From Spongilla lacustris (lineage: Eukaryota; Porifera; Demospongiae; Spongillida; Spongillidae), in assembly GCA_949361645.1 (NCBI GenBank), contig OX442421.1:6023718-6087717 (forward strand): 64,000 nt of DNA. Direction: 5' to 3'. This document shows positions 49,133-58,867 of this stretch, in pieces (within the stretch, counting starts at the first letter, position 1; each line of letters begins with the position of its first letter). The position numbers were made by a program, and so were the translations under genes. The notes beneath the pieces were generated by a model. It searched no databases, was not told the DNA's origin, and saw only the letters and a list, made by a program, of their open reading frames with translations.

Positions 49133-51951
49133 GCACCTCATATAATGGCAGCAGTGCACAGTAGTGGTGTTCAAGCAAGAAATAAGAGCACGAGATACAT
49201 ATTTGTGATTCTACATTCATTCCATTACCACAAACCACCACTTTATAGTGATGGGCCCACAAAAGCAGTTGTAAATCACAACACATTGTGTAGAAGTTTC
49301 ATGTTGGCAAATTGCTGCTGCGCTAATGGACAGACCAATCAACAAATGAAAACCCACAACATGCATTGGCTGGATTTAGACATGGTGTTACATTTGTAGT
49401 ATCAAATTGCAGGAAAATGAATTCTGGATTTTTTTCCACCACTACCACTTGTTATTGCCACTTGTTGACAGGACAAACAAATTTACATTTCCTAAAGACA
49501 TACAAGCCTCTAAACATTTGTGTATGCAATACGAAGGTCTATGCCACTTCTATCATTTATCTTCATCTATGCCACTTCTATCACTTATCTTCATCTATGC
49601 CACTTCTATCACTTATCTTCATCTATGCCACCTCTATCACTTATCTTCATCTAGGCCACCTCTGTCACTTATCTTCATCTATGCCACCTCTGTCATTTAT
49701 CTTCATCTATGCCACCTCTATCATTTATCTTCATCTATGCCACCTCTATCATTTATCTTCATCTATGCCACCTCTATCACTTATCTTCATCTATGCCACC
49801 TCTGTCATTTATCTTCATCTATGCCACCTCTGTCATTTATCTTCATCTATGCCACCTCTGTCATTTATCTTCATCTATGCCACCTCTATCACTTATCTTC
49901 ATCTATGCCACCTCTATCACTTATCTTCATCTATGCCACCTCTATCACTTATCTTCATCTATGCCACCTGTCATTTATCTTCATCTATGCCACCTCTGTC
50001 ATTTATCTTCATCTATGCCACCTCTATCACTTATCTTCATCTATGCCACCTCTATCACTTATCTTCATCTATGCCACCTCTGTCACTTATCTTCATCTAT
50101 GCCACCTCTGTCATTTATCTTCATCTATGCCACCTGTCATTTATCTTCATCTATGCCACCTCTGTCATTTATCTTCATCTATGCCACCTCTGTCATTTAT
50201 CTTCATCTATGCCACCTCTGTCATTTATCTTCATCTATGCCACCTCTGTCATTTATCTTCATCTATGCCACCTCTGTCATTTATCTTCATCTATGCCACC
50301 TCTGTCATTTATCTTCATCTATGCCACCTCTGTCATTTATCTTCATCTATGCCACCTCTGTCATTTATCTTCATCTATGCCACCTCTATCACTTATCTTC
50401 ATCTATGCCACCTCTGTCATTTATCTTCATCTATGCCACCTCTGTCATTTATCTTCATCTATGCCACCTCTGTCATTTATCTTCATCTATGCCACCTCTA
50501 TCATTTATCTTCATCTATGCCACCTCTGTCATTTATCTTCATCTATGCCACCTCTGTCATTTATCTTCATCTGACAAGGGTAACACTTTAATATAGCCTT
50601 ACCTGCAAGGGTAGCCATTACAACATATAGCATGGGCAGCCATTACAGCATATAGCATTACAGCATATAGCAAGGGCAGCCATTACGGCATATAGCATGG
50701 GCAGCCATTACAGCATATAGCATGGGCAGCCATTACAGCATATAGCATGGGCAGCCATTACAGCATATAGCATGGGCAGCCATTACAGCATATAGCAAGG
50801 GCAGCCATTACAGCATATAGCAAGGGCAGCCATTACGGCATATAGCATGGGCAGCCATTACAGCATATAGCAAGGGCAGCCATTACGGCATATAGCATGG
50901 GCAGCCATTACAGCATATAGCATGGGCAGCCATTACAGCATATAGCATGGGCACCAACCGTACATGAATTTCGTTCTCAAAGATAGTCTTTGGTGGAGTT
51001 TAGCCACACAGCAATAGCTACCATGAGGTTGGGATGGGGGGGGGGGGCGGGCAATGCATGTGTCCATGGACTAAGAGAACACAATATGGGGTCATAGATC
51101 TATCTGAGAAAAGAGCTGGCAAATCCCAATTGTAGGGCATGCAGGCATAAGTCTAGATTTGTTAATCATGAAGGGGTTTTTTTTCCAGCAATGCAATGTT
51201 TACACATGTGTGGTGTGTACATGTGGGTGGTGTGTACACTTGTATACTTTATTCGTTTGCAAACTTCATTGAACTGTTTTGTTTATCCACTTGGCCAAAT
51301 AGCAAACAGTATTACATCTTGTACAATGCAGGGGTCTAGAATTTGTGCAACAATCTGCTTGTCTGCCATAAATTGTTGACGCACAAGCTTGTAATTGCCA
51401 ATTCTATATATCTATTTCAATGTGTTGCCTTTAACCATTAATTGAGTATTTTGTATGGCGTTACTATGGTGGGTGGATTATGTACATGTGTTGTGTTTGT
51501 CTACATCTTTTTTTAAGTACCTTTAGTATGCAGTGGTGTGTACCTTTAGTATGCAGTGGTGTACCTTTAGTATGCAGTGGTGTGTACCTTTAGTATGCAG
51601 TGGTGTGTACCTTTAGTATGCAGTGGTGTGTACCTTTAGTATGCAGTGGTGTGTACCTTTAGTATGCAGTGGTGTGTACCTTTAGTATGCAGTGGTGTAC
51701 CTTTAGGATGCAGTGATACGTACCTTTGGCATGCATGAAGTACCTTTTGGCTATATCTGCACTGATCTAAGCTTAAATGTGTCTGGGTGTCAATTGGGGG
51801 GTCTCAGTCCCAGACCCATTAATTCAGAAGTGGATCATGGAATTTCTAATTATGACTTACCCGAGGCTGTACGATTTGCAATGAGGCAAGTGGTGTAGAA
51901 GGTTTGATAGCAAAATATTGGTTGTCTCTTTCAGCTGTAGCTTATATGTGA
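40398..51951 (+). CDS. akirin: Akirin
   Basis: Akirin is a nuclear adaptor linking transcription factors to chromatin remodelling, and in vertebrates (AKIRIN2) it mediates nuclear import of proteasomes. Exons: 40398-40641 (MACVTLKRPIDVL...KRQRCGPP, with an NLS-like KRTKRKIE), 40910-41122 (LEQELKSLQRHK, QPLFTLNQL, QRMLKEREGQIREEYDKVL), 45458-45529 (EQYDAFVKFNHDQVERR). Phases agree (1, 1, 1). The family ends with a short tail (ASYVS in human). I propose a 17-nt last exon at 51935-51951, after TCTCTTTCAG, giving SVAYM and stop, in phase. Otherwise the third exon reads through its GTAAGT donor to a stop within five codons. Total about 181 residues. Introns are 0.27, 4.3 and 6.4 kb. Confidence 0.92.
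41702..41990. repeat. ~50-bp minisatellite (GGGCATCATCACATGGCC)
   Basis: Six copies of a unit containing GGGGGCATCATCACATGGCC and TTCTGGTCTTGTGGGGA, the last ones shortened by loss of the GGCATATTAG part. In akirin intron 2. Confidence 0.93.
42410..42552. repeat. ~29-bp tandem repeat (AAGCCTAACACATGACCT)
   Basis: About five copies of AAGCCTAACACATGACCT plus ATCTAGATTAT in akirin intron 2. 42553-43290 has an A run near 43037 and nothing recognised. Confidence 0.9.
43295..44092. mobile_element. ~800-bp foldback MITE (TGGGACAGT ends)
   Basis: Almost the whole element is one inverted repeat. The left half begins TGGGACAGTGTCCACGAAA and the right half ends with the complement of TGGGACAGTTTCCGCGAAA. 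Both arms share, inverted, AAAATAATCGTGTTATAG, AAAGGCTGTCGACTTCTTA, AACCCAACATAACTTTG and GGTATAAGACCTCTCTACC-like blocks. TA flanks both ends. No ORF of significance. In akirin intron 2. Confidence 0.9.
44518..45114. mobile_element. ~600-bp MITE, TAGACCCTTCCCTTTAA ends
   Basis: Terminal inverted repeats of about 60 bp with small indels: TAGACCCTTCCCTTTAA, AAGGAATGCAATT and TCCGGAGTTC appear at the left and inverted at the right. The interior is non-coding. In akirin intron 2, ending about 340 bp before the exon at 45458. The tip TAGACCCTT is shared with the element at 47.4 kb. Confidence 0.85.
45650..46075. repeat. 38-bp minisatellite (AACCTAAAGGCCTACTGT)
   Basis: About 11 copies of AACCTAAAGGCCTACTGT plus ATTGGAGTACCTTATGTAGT in akirin intron 3, starting 120 bp after the exon. 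Some units have TTTAGG in place of AAAGG. Confidence 0.95.
46076..47400. other. Akirin intron sequence without recognised genes
   Basis: Contains a CA tract (46326-46342), a small hairpin CGTCCCCTAAGGGGACTGGGGACG (46646-46670), GCGTGCTTCGCACG near 46785, and a G run at 47273-47282. These look like old element debris. No exon is supportable. Confidence 0.5.
47408..47891. mobile_element. ~485-bp MITE, TAGACCCTTTTCCATTGTG ends
   Basis: The left end TAGACCCTTTTCCATTGTGG is the exact complement of the right end, with TA on both flanks as the target duplication. Subterminal GGCATATAAACAAATAAA and GTGGGCGTATAAACA repeat on both sides, inverted. In akirin intron 3. 47892-49540 has no recognised feature except a CA tract at 49095-49128. 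Confidence 0.9.
49545..50573. repeat. 28-bp minisatellite (CATCTATGCCACCTCTGT)
   Basis: About 37 copies of CATCTATGCCACCTCTGT plus CATTTATCTT, with TATCAC/GTCATT variants arranged in blocks. Open in three frames, reading as repeated CHLYHLSSSMPPLS-type peptides. Low complexity, in akirin intron 3. Confidence 0.96.
50594..50955. repeat. 25-bp minisatellite (GGGCAGCCATTACAGCAT)
   Basis: About 14 copies of GGGCAGCCATTACAGCAT plus ATAGCAT or ATAGCAA, directly after the 28-bp array. Akirin intron 3. Confidence 0.95.
51518..51730. repeat. 23-bp minisatellite (ACCTTTAGTATGCAGTGG)
   Basis: Nine copies of ACCTTTAGTATGCAGTGG plus TGTGT, ending about 200 bp before the proposed last akirin exon. Confidence 0.95.
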
Positions 51952-52303
51952 CGTGGTACACTATATGTGACGTGGTACACTTATGTAGGCATTGATCACT
52001 GTAGCATTTTTAACTGATGTTCCATCCACAGATGTTTCTTGAAAAGGAAAGATTCTTTGTATACTACTACTTACAGATGTTCTGAAGATCTGAACACAAG
52101 GGGGGACTGAATCATGAATTACCTGCATGCATGCATGATTGAACTTTTTTTTTTCCATTGCCAGCTTCTCTGTAAAATCCACAATCTGTAAATATTGTAT
52201 TCAGTTTTGACTCGAGCAGCTAGCCTTTTTTTTTTTTTTTTTTAATAACGCATGTGAGACATGACGTCATAACCAGTATTCTTTTTTTTTTGTTGCAAAT
52301 AAC

Positions 52304-54482
52304 ATGGCCTCTTCCACCGTGATGGTGGGTGTACTTGGCCTTTCGAGATTAGATAAAGAGGACTTCAGCAGCCACCAAGGCATAGGAAAGTCGTGCCTTT
52401 GCTATCGGTTCGTGTATCCTGGTTACGACGACTACATCGAAGAGCACCGTTCGCTGCTTGCCCTACACGAGTTTGAGAGCGACGTGGTACATCGGGATCA
52501 CTTTCTTTATTGGGGTTCTACGACCAAGACCTACGATGCGAAAGGTTCGTCCGAACAGGTGCACTTTGAAGTGCTGGAGCACACCGTGTTCTACCAAGAC
52601 ATAACAGAGCAGCCGTTTGAAACAAAAAAATGCATCTCGTCTGTGGAGGGGTACATCAAGTCTGCCATTAATCGCACGCTCGAGTCACCAGGCAAGATAT
52701 CGTACAAGAACAGGGACCTCATATGTCTGCCTCAGGAGTACGAGTCGTTTGTCTTCCCTCCCGGTATCGGCAAGCACCTGCGAGGTTACGTCCTGGTGAT
52801 CGATGTGTCCGAGAGTGGACCGAATTTCGATCTCAGGCTGAGCGCGACGGCGAAGATGATCACGCATTTGACGAAGCACAAGCAGAAGTTTGTGGTTGCG
52901 GCTACCAAGAGGGATGCAGCCTACACGACGTCGCTTGAAAAGATCAACGACCTTGCGCGCACGGGTAAGTTTACTTTGATTGAATGCTCGGCCAAATCCA
53001 ACGTGAACGTGAGCGAAACTTTCGAGATTATAGCCGCCAAAGTGCTCGGAAAGTCGGCAACGGCCCTCTCAACCCACGCGATATCCTACCAGGACTCTGC
53101 GCACAAGACGCTTACGAATCGGGACAAGGCGCGCCGCCAGTTCCGCTCATACCTGCTGAAGAGAGTCACCCTGGCCAGTGAGCGCTTGAAGGCGATCGAG
53201 TGCACGGAAGAGTACAAAGCCTGCGCGCTTCTGCACGGCAAGTTCGAAACAGACAAGATGTTTACGGAGCATGTGCTTACGGTGCGAAACAAGGAAATTG
53301 ACAGCTACGCTGGTGTGATAGATAACGCAGACTTGCGGCTAGAGTTTCTTGAAGACTTCGTTGCAGAAAGAACGGACCTTTCGCTTTACTCGAACTACCT
53401 TAAAGAGTAAGCGCGGGGCGGGCGGGTGGGCCGTGATTAGGGGAGTGTGTGTTGTACCAGGAATGGGCTATTACATTATTTAACCCTTGCACCCCCCCCC
53501 CCCCCCCCCCCCCCCCCCCGGGATAAAATAGTCTGGGGGTGTGAGCTGAGAACCTTGTATGTTTAATTATTACTGGTGTTAACTATTGAGGTCAATTGGC
53601 TATCGATAGGATGTGGGTCATTTATTACATTAGGGCTGTGTGATCTTTCTTTTTTTAAATGTGCAAATCGTATGGATGTTGTGTGAATTAGTCACATCCG
53701 ATGGATGGGCTAGCAAGGAGCTTGCTTTGTTAATCAACATGAGAAGTATTTAGAAACTATGTTGCCAGTAAATAATCGATTTGGGAGGATGGTACCACAG
53801 AGTACCTCACCTCATCCGTTTTAGTGTCTTCTTCCATGGAAATTGAGGGGGAGGAGCCCCTCCTCCCTCTCCATGAAGAAGGGAGGGGCTTTTATCTTGG
53901 CGTACTGTAAATAAGTAACTTGTACAAACGTTTTGGGGAAAATGTCTCCATGTTTTGTGATCTTGTGAAGGCTGTTGTGATTACATGGTATCTCTTTTTA
54001 GAGCACATTAGGGTGAGTAGGGTTGGAGCAGGTGAGGGGTGTGAGAAGAGAGGTGGAAGATTAGAGGATGAGGGGTGAGAGGGATGGGACCACAACATTG
54101 TAACACTATTCATGAAGTGTGATGTAGTGGCCTCCCGTCTCCCTCTCCATCCCCACCCCCTCCCATGTGACACCTCTCCCTCACCCCTCCCACATGACTG
54201 TCCCTTCCCCACCCCCTCCCATGTGACTGTCCCTCCCCATTTCCCACCTCTCCCTCCACGCATGCAATGTGTCCAACACACACACACACACATGCACACA
54301 GTGACAGCACACATGCACACACACACATGCACACACACACGTAGTGACAGCACGCACACACACACACATGCACACACACACGTAGTGACAGCACGCGCAC
54401 ACACACACACACACACATGCACACACAGTGACAGCACACACATGCACACACATACACATACACATGCACACAGTGACGGCAT

Positions 54483-54563
<81 letters not shown>

Positions 54564-56977
54564 CAACATAAGTGCTACCATGCAGGCACTTTCCCCAAAG
54601 TTTATCATTGTGTTCTGTTTACATCACAAGTTCTTCTAGGTTAGTGTGTTAGTGTGTAGGCTGATGCTTATTGGGTACACAAGGTGTGGTAACCCCATCT
54701 GTGAGGACTAGTAAGACCCTATGGTAACCCCATCTGTGAGGACTAGTAGGTCCCTATGGTAACCCCATCTATGAGGACTAGTAGGTTCCTATGGTAACCC
54801 CATCTGTGAGGACTAGTAGGTCCCTATGGTAACCCCATCTGTGAGGACTAGTAGGTCCCTATGGTAACCCCATCTGTGAGGACTAGTAAGTCCCTATGGT
54901 AACCCCATCTGTTAGGACTAGATCTAGGTCCCTATGGTAACCCCATCTGTGAGGACTAGTAAGTCCCTATGGTAACCCCATCTGTTAGGACTAGATCTAG
55001 GTCCCTATGGTAACCCCATCTGTGAGGACTAGTAAGTCCCTATGGTAACCCCATCTGTGAGGACTAGTAAGTCCCTATGGTAACCCCATCTGTGAGGACT
55101 AGTAGGTTCCTATGGTAACCCCATCTGTTAGGACTAGATCTAGGTCCCTATGGTAACCCCATCTGTGAGGACTAGTAAGACCCTATGGTAACCCCATCTG
55201 TGAGGACTAGTAGGTCCCTATGGTAACCCCATCTATGAGGACTAGTAGGTTCCTATGGTAACCCCATCTGTTAGGACTAGATCTAGGTCCCTATGGTAAC
55301 CCCATCTGTGAGGACTAGTAAGACCCTATGGTAACCCCATCTGTGAGGACTAGTAGGTCCCTATGGTAACCCCATCTATGAGGACTAGTAGGTCCCTATG
55401 GTAACCCCATCTATGAGGACTAGTAGGTTCCTATGGTAACCCCATCTGTGAGGACTAGTAGGTTCCTATGGTAACCCCATCTGTGAGGACTAGTAGGTCC
55501 CTATGGTAACCCCATCTGTGAGGACTAGTAAGTCCCTATGGTAACCCCATCTGTTAGGACTAGATCTAGGTCCCTATGGTAACCCCATCTGTGAGGACTA
55601 GTAAGTCCCTATGGTAACCCCATCTGTTAGGACTAGATCTAGGTCCCTATGGTAACCCCATCTGTGAGGACTAGTAAGTCTCTATGGTAACCCCATCTGT
55701 GAGGACTAGTAGGTTCCTATGGTAACCCCATCTGTTAGGACTAGATCTAGGTCCCTATGGTAACCCCATCTGTGAGGACTAGTAAGTCCCTATGGTAACC
55801 CCATCTGTGAGGACTAGTAGGTCCCTATGGTAACCCCCCGACACACACGGGATGATATCGCTTGCAACTCGCCAATTTTTTTTTCCATTGTGGACAAATT
55901 ACTTGTTAAATGCAGGAATCACTCATGATATTGCTCTGTGTAGGGTACACCAGCTGTTAGTAGTGGTGTCATAAATTTAGATACACCAGTTAGTTCACTG
56001 GTATGGGCGTACCTTTTTTTGCCTGTTGTCTATACTCACCAAAGTTGCAAGAAGCATCTGTTAAAAAGCCAACCCATGCAGCTGTAAAAACATACAGTAA
56101 GCACATTTTTCCTTTTATAACAACAACACAACTGACACTTTGATAGGTAAGGCACATACATGAGCTCAACACAGGGGAAAAAATACTCGGATTCCAAGCT
56201 CTGGCTCTGGGTTTTGTTCCATGAATAGACTATTAACAAAATTCACAGTTGACTTGGCGGACCTCAACTGGGATCATCAAACAAAACCCAGGCTGGGAAT
56301 ATGATATTTGTTCCTGTGCAAGATATATATTCTCCTTACTTGTCACTAAACCATACATGTACATGTATGTGCTTCAGCTCACCACAATGAAAAACAGCTT
56401 TCAGGGAACATGGACCCTAACGTGCTCTATGCTGCATATCTGTTTGGCCTACCTATGGGAAACAACAATACTTACTGCCATTATCCCCAACACACACTTA
56501 TGCTTGAGCCATTATCTCCAACACACACTTATGTTTGAGCCATTATCTCCAACACACACATAATTGTAAAGACAGTTTAGGGTTATTTGGAAACTCTGTC
56601 CCCTTAGTGGCTTTTATATTTTGACCCACTGAAACGTGTGGCTGTCTAAGCTTCCATCAATGGACCCTTATTGTCTAAATTCATTTTGGACTGATCAAGA
56701 TTAGAGGATGAGGGGGGAGGGGTGAAAGGGGTGGGATCATCTTTAACACAACATCGTAACACTATTCCGAAGTGGGATGTAGTGGCCTCCCCTCTCCCTC
56801 CCCATCCCCACCCCCTCCCACATGACTGTACCTCCCCATCTCCCCATCTCCTCCCATCTCTCCCTCCACGCTTGCATGTGTCCAACACACACACACGCAC
56901 TCATACACACACACACATGCACACACACATACACACACATGCACACACTACTCACACACACATGCACACACACATAT

Positions 56978-57019
<42 letters not shown>

Positions 57020-58831
57020 ATGCACCATAATGCAAACAGGCGTCTATGGACTGTCACTGATCAGAGGTGGCCCCCAAGGGGAGGGGCCAAGCAAACAAGG
57101 GGCTACCAAAAGGGGCATGGCATATGATATTTCTTAACCATTTGTCTCTGGATTGTTGCTGATAATCCTCACTAGAAGCTAAGTTATGCTACCAACTACA
57201 GCCACATGCTGTAACCTCTTTGCATCATTGTAATTGAAGATAGTTTTAGGGGGTGGGGGTGGGGGAATGGGGCGCCATAGCCTGGGGGGAAGGGGGTGGG
57301 GCCTTCTGCTGATCTAAATATATCATGTAATGTCACATGATTGGTAATGGAAGATTACTAAATTATATTTTTGCGATGCAGCACAGTGAGGACCAAAGGG
57401 GTTAAGGCATTATGAGGACCAAAGGGGTTAAGGCATTATGAGGACCAAAGGGGTTAAGTCATGTGAGGACCAAAGGAGTTAAGGCATTATGACCAAAGGG
57501 GTTAAGGCATTATGAGGACCAAAGGGGTTAAGGCATGTGAGGACCAAAGGGGTTAAGGCATGTGAGGACCAAAGGGGTTAAGGCATTATGAGGACCAAAG
57601 GGGTTAAGGCATGTGAGGACAAAGGGGTTAAGGCCTATGAGGACCAAAAGGGTTAAGGCATATGAGGACCAAAGGGGTTAAGGCATATGAGGACCAAAGG
57701 TTAAGATGTGTGAGGATCAAAGGGGTTAAGGCATTATGAGAACCAAAGGGGTAGATTTGGTTAAGGTATAGGGCCAATCTCCCACAGGTTTTGATTTGTT
57801 CACAGCCTTTCAGAATTGAGATTATGATGCTTGCAACAAAATTGCCTTCAAAATTACCAGTACTGTGCCTCCTTAACAGTACTGTGCCTTCTTAACAGTA
57901 CTGTGCCTCCTTAACAGTACTGTGCCTTCTTAACAGTACTGTGCCTCCTTAACAGTACTGTGCCTTCTTAACAGTACTGTGCCTTCTTAACAGTACTGTG
58001 CCTTCTTAACAGTACTGTGCCTTCTTAACAGTACTGTGCCTTCTTAACAGTACTGTGCCTCCTTAACAGTACTGTGCCTTCTTAACAGTACTGTGCCTCC
58101 TTAACAGTACTGTGCCTCCTTAACAGTACTGTGCCTCCTTAACAGTACTGTGCCTTCTTAACAGTACTGTGCCTCCTTAACAGTACTGTGCCTCCTTAAC
58201 AGTACTGTGCCTCCTTAACAGTACTGTGCCTCCTTAACAGTACTGTGCCTCCTTAACAGTACTGTGCCTCCTTAACAGTACTGTGCCTCCTTAACAGTAC
58301 TGTGCCTTCTTAACAGTACTGTGCCTCCTTAACAGTACTGTGCCTCCTTAACAGTACTGTGCCTCCTTAACAGTACTGTGCCTTCTTAACAGTACTGTGC
58401 CTCCTTAACAGTACTGTGCCTCCTTAACAGTACTGTGCCTCCTTAACAGTACTGTGCCTCCTTAACAGTACTGTGCCTCCTTAACAGTACTGTGCCTCCT
58501 TAACAGTACTGTGCCTCCTTAACAGTACTGTGCCTTCTTAACAGTACCTTAGTAGTTTCCCAGTCCTCAGGTGCATGTTACTAGACGTCTGTAAGATGAA
58601 ACTAAACATTAAATGACCGGCAGATCTTCTTTAGCCACATACCACACACTGGCATGAACAAAGCATTAGGCAGCCAGAATGAACAATCGAGGCAGGTCAA
58701 AGTTGAGATTACATCACCAAGCAGCATTAATGCACAAGAACTGGAAACATATGCTGTTATTAATCAGTTTTTTTTTTTTTAAAGTGGGCAGAAAATGTGT
58801 GTGTGTATGTATATATGTGTGTAGTCTTCTC

Positions 58832-58867
<36 letters not shown>

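Noticed and set aside
49366..50596. 400-codon open frames with CHLYHLSSSMPPLS repeats
   Set aside because: Translation of a 28-bp minisatellite inside the akirin intron.
49545..58545. Regular arrays considered as CRISPR
   Set aside because: Units are contiguous tandem repeats with no unique spacers, in an animal genome.
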